From Platanthera guangdongensis (lineage: Eukaryota > Streptophyta > Magnoliopsida > Asparagales > Orchidaceae): a stretch of 64,000 bases of DNA. Each line of letters opens with the position of its first letter. Position 1 is the first letter of the stretch. Shown here piece after piece: positions 1 through 8,720 of the stretch. The notes beneath the pieces are model-generated. The model did not search any database, was not told the DNA's origin, and saw only the letters and a list, made by a program, of their open reading frames with translations. The stretch is from assembly GCA_039583875.1 (NCBI GenBank), contig CM077153.1, forward strand, positions 114,510,568 through 114,574,567. The letters are read 5' to 3'. The position numbers and the translations under genes were made by a program.

Positions 1-1
1 C

Positions 2-1480
2 GGCAACTTCGAAGCAAGGGAGCCCGTCTTGAAAAAATATCTAGCTCTTGTGAAAATAGAGGTTGGCAGGTTTAAAAGCTTCACTATCGAACATATCCCC
101 AGAACATAGAATGAGGAGGCCGATTTTCTCTCTAAGCATGGGATGCCTTCAGGAGGCACAACTTCCGAGCTCTTCCGCCCGGCAGTGGTGGAAGGAGATT
201 TGATGCAGGTAGATCAGCGCGCCTCTTGGATGGACCCATTCATCCTTTATCTGTCAACAGGAAATTATCATCATACAGTTAGAGACAAGAAAAAGTTCAG
301 AATAAAAGCAGCTCACTACTTTCTAGTGGCGGGAATCCTTTATAGAAAGACCTTCCTCTCAACCATGGCCAGATGTGTTTCAGAAGAAGAAGCTCACACC
401 ATTTTGCAGGAAGTTCATTCAGGAGAGTGTGGAAGTCACTCTGGAGCAAGAACTCTTGAAAGACGAGTCCTGCGGTAAGGGTATTTCTGGCCCACAATGA
501 AGAAAGACTCAGAGATCTACGCCAGAAGGTGTGTTCAATGCCAGAAGTTTGCTCCGCTTCAGCATCAAGCAGCTCAGTCCCTCAGGTCGATTGCAACTCC
601 TTGGCCCTTTGCGGTTTGGGGAATGGATCTCATTGGTCCTTTTCCCTTGGCAAGCGGGCAGCGACGTTTTATCATCGTAATGATCGACTACTTCAGCAAG
701 TGGATCGAAGCCAAGGCATTGGCTAAGACAATGACTCAGATCGTCAAGAACTTCGTTTGGGGAGAAATTGTATGCCGGCACGGGATACCAATGGCAATAA
801 TCACTGACAATGGGCCACAGTTCAACAACTCAGAGATGATAGATTTTTGCAGGCAGATCGGAACAGAGCTGCGTTTTGCATCAGTTCATCATCCCAGAAG
901 CAATGGCCAGGTGGAAGCTGCCAACAAGCAGATCCTCAACTTGCTCAAGAAGAAAGTGCAGAATCTCAAGGGCAGTTGGGCTGATCAGCTTCCATCAGTC
1001 CTCTGGACCCTTAGGACAACGCCATCATCCGCAACCGGGGAGACTCCTTTCAAACTCTCTCATGGCTCAGAGGCACTCATCCCGATTGAGTTTGAAGTCC
1101 CGTCACCCAGAGTGCTTCTTGCAAGAGAAGGTGTCGATGATTGGGCTGAGTTGAATAATGAGGAGATGAGGTTCAGCTTGGAACACATCGAGGAGGTCAG
1201 AGATCAAGCAGCCATAAGGCAGGAAGAGGTCAAAAGGAGGATGGCCCGTTACTTCGATCAGAATGTAAGGATCAAACACTTCCAAGTGGGAGATCTAGTT
1301 CTAAAGAAGGTTGATGCTGCTGCAAGAGCTGGTTCAGTTGGAAAGCTTAATCCGAATTGGGCCGGCCCTTTTGTCGTCAAGGAAGCGTTAAAAAGCGGCG
1401 CTTACCGCTTGTAGACTCACGAAGGAGAGGATATACCGCACACCTGGAACGGAGATGATCTCAAGCGGTTCTATTCTTAA
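2..1480 (+). pseudogene. pol: Tat A pol end: second RNase H tail and integrase, three nonsense codons
   Basis: One reading frame runs from base 2 to the TAA at 1478-1480 and is broken only by TAG at 107, TAA at 476 and TAG at 1412. The first part is the tail of the extra (archaeal-type) RNase H that marks the Tat lineage. Then follow an HHCC zinc-binding domain (about 405-560) and an integrase core with catalytic Asp in the MDLIGPF motif (about 625), Asp in TDNGPQF (about 808) and Glu in NGQVEAANK (about 915). The C-terminal domain ends RFYS. At the three stop sites Tat B reads Glu, Gln and Gln, so they are mutations; the two Gln losses fit C-to-T change. The enzyme cannot be made full length. 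Confidence 0.93.
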
Positions 1481-2160
1481 AACCTCCTTTTTCTACTTTG
1501 TATATCCTCTTCAAGAACTATTATGAATAGAAACTGCTTGCTAACACTTCTTCGAGTGTTTTTGTTGTAATCATAACAGATAAAGTGCTAAAAGAGATTT
1601 CAAAAACGGTTCTACACTCAAACTTTCTTCTTCCATATGTTTGCTTTGCGAATATGTTTAAGAATCCATACTGACACCTTTTTCTAGTGTTTTCTCTCTC
1701 TCCCAAAGACCTATAACGGTTCCCTGATACCAGGAGACATCGCCGAGTTCAGCTAGACCTCCCCTAGAGCCGTTGTCATTAGCGTAACACCACGAAGACC
1801 ACGTGTTGCGAGGAGATTTCGCACCATGTAGTGGGAGCTTGCAGGCTCTAGCGCGGTTGGATTCTGGACTTCGGATCCCGGCAGGTACCTAACCCCACCT
1901 TTGCATTATGGAGGGCAAGGTGGGTGTAAAGCTCTAACATGCCACTTTAGGGATATTGTTACAACTTCGATGATCACATGAGGAAAGTATGCCGTTCCGG
2001 CTCACCTGCCCGCGGGTCATCTTAGCTTGTAACTCTCGAACACTCCATGGTACCCTCAAGCAGTGCCTGCAGGAGACCCACAGTTTAGACTGTACTCCAG
2101 GCAAGAGGGCAGGGAACCGTTCCGCCAAATGAGGGTCTTGCTTTTTGCAGGGAATATTAT

Positions 2161-2428
2161 GCGGACTGGTTTTCTCTGTCCGCGCAGTCCGCCTATTTGG
2201 GTTGGTCTTATAGCTTGTAGCCCGGTGAGGAAAGTATGCCGCCTCAGGCTCACCTGCCCACATGGTCGCAAGCTATATATCATTTCTATCTTTGGCGAAC
2301 TGGTTTTCTCTGTCCGCGCAGTCCGCCTATTTGGGTTGATCTTATAGCTTGTAGCCCGATGAGGAAAGTATGCCGCCTCAGGCTCACCTACCCACCTGGT
2401 CGCAAGCTATAGATCATTTCTATCTTTG
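2161..2428 (+). repeat. Two tandem 134-bp units in the Tat 3' region
   Basis: Units 2161-2294 and 2295-2428 are nearly identical; landmarks such as the start of the hairpin and the TATAGCTTGTAGCCC stretch are offset by exactly 134. Tat B has a related but independently amplified pair of 144-bp units (45361-45648). Confidence 0.9.
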
Positions 2429-2654
2429 GCGGACTCGATTCGTTATCCGCATAGTTCGAAGCTTTCTTTGGGATTGCAAGCTGGTTATCTTTAGCGGATT
2501 GGTTTTCTGTATCCCCTCAGTCCGCAGGGTAGTTTATAGATCATATCTGCAATGAGCGGATTGGTTGATTGTATTTGCTCAGTTCGCAGAATGATTTTCA
2601 TGTTAAGTTTGATTTATTATAAGCGGATTAGTTTTCTGTATCTGCTCAGTCCGC
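2161..2654. repeat. Array of five 32-bp hairpins (GCGGACTG / CAGTCCGC)
   Basis: Five inverted repeats of identical geometry (8-bp arm, 16-nt loop, 8-bp arm) lie at 2161-2192, 2295-2326, 2494-2525, 2556-2587 and 2623-2654. The left arm is GCGGACTG or a one-base variant and the right arm is CAGTCCGC or CAGTTCGC. A sixth, decayed copy starts at 2429. The spacing between hairpins varies while the hairpin length does not. Tat B has three at 45313-45344, 45458-45490 and 45602-45634. Confidence 0.85.
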
Positions 2655-3145
2655 GGAATGGTTTTCGCATTATTTGTCAAGTTAACAATCAATGTGCTTT
2701 TATATTATGTGCGGTCTGGCTTGCGGACTACAACTATAACTCAAGTACCCCTGGCATTATCAGCTGGCTGTTCTCTGAGGCGGATACTAAATAAGTTGAT
2801 GTCTAAATACTTTAATCAACAAGGTTCACTATAAATAATATATCATGCGGACTGCAAGTGAAACTCGACAGAGTCCGCCTGACAGTTTCTTGGTCCAAAG
2901 TGGAACAATAAATCTCTAATCAGCAAAGGCTCAGGTTTATCAAGCGTGTTGTGCGGACTGCTAAGTATCGGTGCGGTGAGCGTGGAATAATAAATCTCAG
3001 CAAAAAGAGCATTGCAGAAAGCACACATGCCAAAAAATATCCTTTCTATTTCATCAAAAAATTTACATCATTCAATATGTTCGGCGGACTGCAATCTTGC
3101 GTTCGCCACTTTTTACAAAAAACAAAATATGTACATATGCATTGA

Positions 3146-4998
3146 TCAATCAGTCCGCTGTCTCTTCTCAGTAGGTGCAGGGCTGTCACCGATAATGTCG
3201 ACATCTGGAGAATAGCCCCACGAGCTGCTCCCGCTGCTACCTGATCCTGTACCAGTGGCGGACCCGCTATGCGAGCTCCCAGTAGCAGAGGAAGAGGCAG
3301 AAGTGTCGGACTCGGCGGACAGCTCCTCTCCTTGTCGGCTCGATGCAGCATCGTCCGCATTTTCCCTGACACCTTGCTCTTCACCTTGCGAGCCTCCGTC
3401 TTCTTTCTCTTCTTCTTCTTCGTCGTCTTCATCCTCATCTTCGCCTTCCTCAATAACGTCCTTACCTTTTCTAGCTTTCTCCATCGCTGCAACCTGAGGG
3501 GCCAGCTCCGGGAAGATCTCCAGAAAAGGAACGCCGCCAACTCCTTCCTTCATGAGGCCGTCGCGGGCCAGTCGCTCAACAGCAACCTCAACAGTCTCCA
3601 TCACAAAAGGGAGCGTGGCGGCCTGGAATTTTTTGTTCTCCAAATCATAGGCGACCTGCGAAAAACAAAATTGCAAACATCACAGATCGCGGCGGATAGA
3701 AAATCTAGACCGCGGCAAATGCAACTCACCGCCAGCTCCTCTCTTTGCCGAGCATTCCTTTCTCCCATCCGCGCGTTCCTTTCCTTCAGCACTTTGTTAT
3801 CCTTCTGAAGCTGTTCATTCTGCCTCAACAGGTCTCTGGCCAGAGTGGCAACATAGTGATTTGTCACCGCGCTGTTCGCAGAGGCCTGAGAGGCCAGCAG
3901 AGGGAGGTCGGCGGCGGGCACTTTCTTGAGGTCGCTCAGATTGCGCTTTCCATACAGCGCGGAGATCGCGATATGCGCGTGGCGTGATATCCGCGGACTC
4001 TTCCACGAAGGAAGCGCGGTGGATAGGCGGACGTGTTTGTTTTTGCTGTGCCAATGGACCATGGGGTTCCCCCTGAGGTCCTTCTGGCTGATACCAAAGC
4101 CAGTCATTGAGAAACTTTCTGAGGAAGAGTAGTCCGCTGCGGGATCCCCTTCCTCCTTCCTCTTTCTGGCGACTGCTTCCTTCTTCTCCCTTTGTGTAGG
4201 AGTGAAGCCGCTGGGGGTCTGCGGCAAGTTAGCGGGCACCGCCAAGGTCGCTGCAAAAAGAGAACCAGAGTCAACATCATGGTCGCGGCGGATACAAAAG
4301 CTGAGTCTGCCAAATTACTTACTGTCCTCAGGCATCACGTCCGCCAAGCTCGCCAGCAGCGGAAGGTAGTATTCAATGTCAAGCCTGGCATTCGCTAGGA
4401 ACTCGACGATTGCGGACTCCAGGTCGTCCAGCTGTACATTTTTGAAGACAGAGTCCGCGCGCACCTGCGGATACGTGTGCGCGAACCCAAGGTCGCCCTC
4501 AAAAATTAAAAACCTCGAGGTCCAGTTGTGGATCTTGTTTGGAAGACCCACTACCTTCATCCCCCTGCAGTAGAAGTAGATTACTCCCTTATAGGGGCGA
4601 CCTCCGGAGGCAGTTATAGAGCGGACGGAGAATATCTTGCGGAAGATGTTCATTGAGAAGGCAATCTTTTCAGATCGCAGATAAGAGATGTAGCTGCAGA
4701 TCGCAGCAAGGGTATTCGGCGCGAGCTGGCCAGGGACCATCCCGTAGTGCTCGAAAATTGCTGCGAGCTCCCATAGGAGCGGGAACCTGAATCCGCTGTC
4801 GAAGTGATCAACAGGAATGGCGATCTGGGTCGCCGTCGAAAAATTTAACCTTTCCTGATGGGCGGGTAGGCGGACAAGTATGTTTGAGTCCGCCATCTTC
4901 TTTTCGACGAAGGCAGCCAAGTCAGCCTCCTTCAAAGTACATTTTCTGTGATCGGCAGAATGGAAGGCGACTGCAGCATCAGTGCGCGCGGACACCAT
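3146..4998 (-). CDS. Antisense gene 2 of Tat A: intact three-exon 'gypsy-type transposase domain' protein
   Basis: ATG at 4998-4996, stop at 3148-3146. Exons 4998-4323, 4250-3730 and 3655-3146 are separated by introns of 72 bp (4322-4251, donor GTAAGT, acceptor TTTTTGCAG) and 74 bp (3729-3656, donor GTGAGT, acceptor TTTTTCGCAG). Exon lengths 676, 521 and 510 add to 1707 = 569 codons with no internal stop, so a 568-residue protein. Residues about 65-165 resemble the plant 'transposase (putative), gypsy type' domain (SGFRFPLLW, PGQLAPNT, FYCRGM), whose biochemical role is unknown. A helical coiled-coil stretch follows (about 365-395), then an acidic Glu/Asp block and a Ser/Gly-rich tail. A TATA box lies about 65 bp upstream. 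It opposes pol of the same element. Its intactness beside a dead pol is unusual. Tat B has a broken copy. Confidence 0.85.
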
Positions 4999-5060
4999 GT
5001 TGCAGGCCGCAGGATTCCGTTTACTTCAGCAATTTCCTACATAAAGAGAGCAGAAGGCAG

Positions 5061-5068
5061 TATTTATA
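5061..5068 (-). promoter_or_regulatory. TATA box of Tat A antisense gene 2
   Basis: TATAAATA on the minus strand about 65 bp upstream of the ATG at 4998. Tat B has the same box at 42948-42955 at a similar distance, although the sequence around it has diverged. Confidence 0.65.
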
Positions 5069-5458
5069 GATAAAGTTTCTGACAGCTTTTTGGCCAGTCC
5101 GCGAAGGTCGCATATTCAATCCGCACTGTCCGCAAAGAATTAAAAAGCAGCCAAACAAATAACGCGGATACAAAGGCAAATTAACATTCCAAAGGTAATT
5201 CAGAGCCAAGTTGTGGCCGGTGCAGCTTCCTATCCGCCCAGGTCGCATATTTTCCCACCTGCAGGGTAAATAACGAGAAGCAGACACAGCATGAATTCGC
5301 ACAAATCGCCACGTCACAAGGATTAAACTACATGAATAGCGGATATATAATCTGAGTCCGCACAGATCAAATAGAATTCAGTTCACAGCACAGCATTATT
5401 TGGAGCAATCATACAAACAATATACAATTAATCAGATAAAGTTCAAGGCATTGCGGAC
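5069..5458 (-). other. Spacer between the two Tat A antisense genes
   Basis: About 390 bp between the stop of antisense gene 1 and the TATA box of gene 2. No ORF is recognised. It contains several GTCCGC/GCGGAC motifs (about 5098, 5130, 5357, 5454). Confidence 0.5.
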
Positions 5459-7435
5459 TCAGCGGTCCCTGTTATCGGTCCGCGCCGGCATTTCTGCCCT
5501 GTCCCTGCATAGATGAGCCGCCTGATCGCTTATCTGAAGAATTTCACTGTATACACGGCAGAGATGATGATGGATGACGTTTATAGTCCGGTGCATATGG
5601 GCGGCTTCCCGGTCAACTCGACTGAGAGGCACCATTGGCTCCGCGGCCGGCCTCGGCTCCTCATCCGCAGCGCGTGGGATACCACCTGCCGGTGCGGTGA
5701 TCTCCGAAGCCGCGCGATCTGACGCCCGCGGCCTCTGCTCAGCGACTTCAGCAGTCCGCTTCTCCTTTCCTTCACGAGCCGGCGCCAAGTGCTTGCCTCT
5801 GTAGTATCGGACGTCATCCGCGAACCTTTTCTTTTCCCTTTCAGACCTCTCCAGCGCCCGCGAGATGCTGGCGACCTGGTCTTTGAGGGCCTTCTCGCGT
5901 TCCGCAGACGCTTTCTCGCGCGCCGCGGACGCCCTCTCGCGCTCCGCCGCTTTCTCTAACTCTGCTTTGACACATTGCATTTCAGCTTCAAATTTCCTCT
6001 CTAACTCTTTTATCGTGCTCAGGCTGGACGGCTCGTCTTCCGCGGACTCCACGTGTGAGACCGCGTCGGCACTGGTGTTGGGTGTGACCACGATCTCGCC
6101 GCTCTCGATGGATCCCGGCAGCGACTTTCTACCTGCAACAAATAAAGTCAACTTCGCATTCAAAGGCAGTTCGCGGCGGACTCAAAGAAAGGATAAAAGA
6201 TCACTTTCAGATATAGCGGCAGCGAGTTTCCGACTATCGAAGATGATTGGCCACCTTGCCCGCTCCGGGTCAAAGGCGCTTAACCGCTTTTTCCATTCGC
6301 GGTGAACCCTTGCTCTTCTTTCGGCAGCCGTACTTGTTGAGACCACGATATCGTCCGTCTTGGTGATAATTTTGATCGGTCTTGACGTCCGCGGCGGCGA
6401 ACTGTAAAGCCACTTGCGCTGAAAGTATTTGGGCGCCGGCTGAAGTATACCTGACCGCATCAGCTCCGCAGCAATCCGCAGATCCTCAGCGGCTTTGTCC
6501 GCCGCGGCCTGCTGCGAAGCTGCCCCGACCGCAGCAACATGAGCAACCATTTGCTTCTTTTGCTCCTCTATCTTCTCCTTCAGCCTCTCCCTCTCCTCTT
6601 CCTCCGCAGCGGACAAGGAAGGGAGTTCGTCACCCTTATCTCCAGCAGTTTCCGCCTCGTTCTGCTGCAGCACAACCAGCAAGGAGTCCTGGATTAAATC
6701 AAGTTGATCGATGTCTATGGAATCAAATATCTCATCCGTGGAAAGACTGACCGTTGAGAGGGAATTCTCTCCCTAGACTTGGGCCTCCGGAGTAACCAGA
6801 TCGCCGTCTGGAACTTCTTTTTCGCGCGGCCTGTGTTGTAAGTCCGCCGCCCCAGTCCGCTTAGAGACGTTCTTCTCCTTCATTGCGCGAAGCTTCTTCT
6901 CAACCCGCTCGGCGACGGTCGCTCCGTCTCTCTTCCTCTTCTTCTTCTTGGCGGTCTTCTCAGCAGCATCCGCGGCGGACCCCCCTAAATCGGGCTGGTC
7001 AGCGCGGACAGGTTCAGGATTCACAGCAGACAATGCCTTTGAGGGCGCGTCGTCCCCTACCTCAGTCCGCCGGTCTTCTTCGTCCAAGTCAACGATTTGC
7101 ACCGAGGCATTGGGGGAAGATATGTCAGTCTCCATGTGTTCGCCAGCAGTGTCCGCCGAGGTTGCGGTTTTCTGAGAAAGGGCGGAGTCCGACAAGGTTG
7201 CCATCTTCTCACTCCTCAACGGTTCGGCGTCGACTACGGCATCCTTGCGAGCGGAAACATCGACGTGGCGGACAGTTTTCTCCGCAGGCTTCTGGCTCTG
7301 GGAACTCTCTCCTATGGAGCGGACAGGATCTTTTCCTGTCGACCTCTTCACAATCTTTTTGGTCTTCATAGGCGTTGTATGCTCCAGGTCGCCTTTTGCA
7401 GTAACGCTAGACAAGAAAGCTCCAAGTCTTGCCAT
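5459..7435 (-). pseudogene. Antisense gene 1 of Tat A: basic, coiled-coil protein with one in-frame TAG
   Basis: First ATG at 7435-7433 (MARLGAF); the frame is open further upstream but without an ATG. Exon 1 is 7435-6205; a 72-bp intron (6204-6133, donor GTGATC, acceptor TTGTTGCAG) joins it in frame to exon 2 (6132-5459). The combined 1905 nt are open except for TAG at 6775-6773 (codon 221). The same TAG is at the matching place in Tat B (31336-31338), with conserved coding sequence on both sides. The N-terminal part is Lys/Ser-rich with a likely nuclear signal (KKKKRKRDG, about residue 180). The middle and C-terminal parts are Ala/Glu/Arg-rich coiled coil (AEREKA-type repeats) ending in a conserved HHH-containing segment. 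I recognise no catalytic domain. The TAG may be an ancestral nonsense mutation, a read-through codon or sit at an unrecognised exon edge. Confidence 0.65.
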
Positions 7436-7519
7436 GCCGGACTGGAAAGTTGAGACCGCAAGTGGTGAGTAGCGCCCCGTATCGATCAAGATTCTCAACA
7501 GATCCAGACCCTCCAGCGG

Positions 7520-7528
7520 TATTTATAG
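7520..7528 (-). promoter_or_regulatory. TATA box of Tat A antisense gene 1
   Basis: CTATAAATA on the minus strand about 85 bp upstream of the ATG at 7435. The same box, at the same distance, is in Tat B at 30567-30574. Confidence 0.65.
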
Positions 7529-7604
7529 CGTTGGCGGCGTTTTCGAGGTTTGCGGACTCGGCGGTTAAGAGAACATTTTCGAAGTTTTCTGGAAACTTAA
7601 AAAT

Positions 7605-7616
7605 GTGCGGGGATTA
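7605..7616 (+). promoter_or_regulatory. Polypurine tract of Tat A
   Basis: Purine-rich TGCGGGGATTA directly before the 3' LTR start TGTTAACC. Tat B has the same sequence in inverse next to its 3' LTR (30478-30488). In retroelements this primes plus-strand DNA synthesis. Confidence 0.6.
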
Positions 7617-8365
7617 TGTTAACCCCTCAGTCCGCAACATACTACAAGATTCCAAAACCCCCCATTCAGCAGGCGCGGACAGGATTTGTCCGTCCGCCCA
7701 GTCCGGCACTGTCACCAGTCGGGCGCCAAGGGTGATACTCCAGCAGCGGACGCAAGGACCAGTTCGCTCAGTCCGCCGGCGCTTTGGGCAACGGGTTCTC
7801 CAGCGGCGGACGCAGTATCTCGTTCGCCCAGGCCGCCGCCCTTCTGTAGGCGCGCCCAGCAGCAGTGGAAGCTCCAGCTCGCGAGCCCAGTCCGCCACTT
7901 CTGTGCGGACTGGCGTGTTCTTTCTTTTTGCTTCCCGTCACCGCTGCCCGGTTCTCCTGTACCCCGGGCAGCCGGTTATTTTAGCCCTGCCCGTTTGGGC
8001 AGGCCCCCTATCCTATAAATAGGGGGGAGGTGGTGCACTCAAGGCACGCTGACTCGGACCCAGGAGCCTACTTGTTACAGGCTGCGGACTCGAATCCTGT
8101 GCCTTGCGGACTCCCCCTTGCTCTGTTTCCCAGTCTTTTCCTTTCACTTGTAACTAGATCCTTCTTCAATCAAGGGAAAGCCCGTCGCAAGAGAGGCATT
8201 CAGGCCGCGACGGGCGAAGTCTGTTGTTGCCGTGGTTCACGGCCCTGCTCTTCTTCCAGCTCTCATCCGCTTAATAGATCGCTACTCGCAGTCTCCTTAT
8301 TCCCCCTGTGATCGAACAAGTTAGCTGGTTGTGCTCGACCCCCCTTGTGTTTTCGTGCATCAACA
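7617..8365 (+). repeat. Tat A 3' LTR
   Basis: It begins TGTTAACC and ends TGCATCAACA. Both Tat B LTRs (29645-30477 and 51780-52608, inverse) match it, which defines the ends. A TATA box TATAAATA lies at 8014-8021. It contains many GCGGAC/GTCCGC motifs. Confidence 0.9.
8014..8021 (+). promoter_or_regulatory. TATA box in Tat A LTR
   Basis: TATAAATA inside a GC-rich context (CCTATAAATAGG). It is retained in the Tat B 5' LTR (about 52122-52130, inverse) but mutated in the Tat B 3' LTR near 29991. Confidence 0.7.
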
Positions 8366-8720
8366 AACGGAGCTCGATGAACTAGGGAAAGTTCGGGAGA
8401 TATTCGTCGAACGGAGGTCGGCAAACTCTCTGTGAGTGAAGTTGTTTTCGTCGAACGGAGATCGACGAATCCACTTCAGAAAAATTTCATCGAACGGAGC
8501 TCGACGAAATGTCTTCAAATCTTTAGGCTGAGCTCGACAAATTATTTAACTATCAATTATTTCGTCATTCTCAGGTCGAAGAATTTCTTAATTTTCATGG
8601 AACGGAGTCTGTCGATTCAGATTCTAGAAAACCTTATATCTAGGTTTTCTTCGACCTCCGTCCCGCGCTTTTTATTCTCTTTGCACTTGATCGTTGTTTT
8701 TCTCTCTTGCAAGTGATTTC
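8366..8720 (+). other. Untranslated stretch with CTCGACGAA/TTCGTCGAA motifs
   Basis: It sits between the Tat A 3' LTR and the ATG at 8721. Half a dozen degenerate copies of a TCGACGAA/TTCGTCGA motif occur (about 8372, 8408, 8450, 8461, 8488, 8500). The same motif fills the 5' half of this element's LTR. No gene is seen. Confidence 0.5.

Larger units (their letters stand above)
1481..3145 (+). other. Tat A 3' noncoding region rich in GCGGAC motifs
   Basis: No convincing ORF is present. The stretch 1716-1850 is conserved in inverse orientation in Tat B (about 46070-46210), so it belongs to the element. From 2161 onward the motif GCGGAC or GTCCGC recurs many times and builds regular hairpins. 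The end of the antisense gene reached at 3146 is likely followed by its 3' UTR here. Confidence 0.7.
1..8365 (+). mobile_element. Tat A: Ty3/gypsy Tat-lineage LTR retrotransposon, 3' half
   Basis: The 3' part of a Tat-lineage (Retand-like) element; the 5' part lies outside the window. In order it holds the end of pol (second RNase H and integrase, 2-1480), a 1.7 kb noncoding stretch with hairpins, two genes on the opposite strand (3146-7435), and a 3' LTR (7617-8365). A long region between integrase and 3' LTR with antisense ORFs is known for Tat elements. Tat B (29645-52608) has the same layout, which confirms the boundaries. The insertion target on the right is a SIRE-type element that resumes at 8366. 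Confidence 0.9.

Noticed and set aside
2161..2654. CRISPR-like regular repeats
   Set aside because: Repeats are inverted hairpins within a plant retrotransposon, with variable related spacers and no cas genes.
3255..3808. Plus-strand Ser-rich open frames in Tat A
   Set aside because: They are complements of the acidic tail and exon 3/2 of the antisense gene, which has introns and homologues; the plus frames have neither.
5513..7453. Several plus-strand open frames over antisense gene 1
   Set aside because: Shadow frames of a GC-rich coding strand; Tat B does not keep them.
7614..8311. Arg/Ser-rich open frames in the Tat LTRs (also 29576-30270 and 51818-52356)
   Set aside because: LTR sequence read in GC-rich frames. 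They cross LTR borders in some copies and lack a consistent start.
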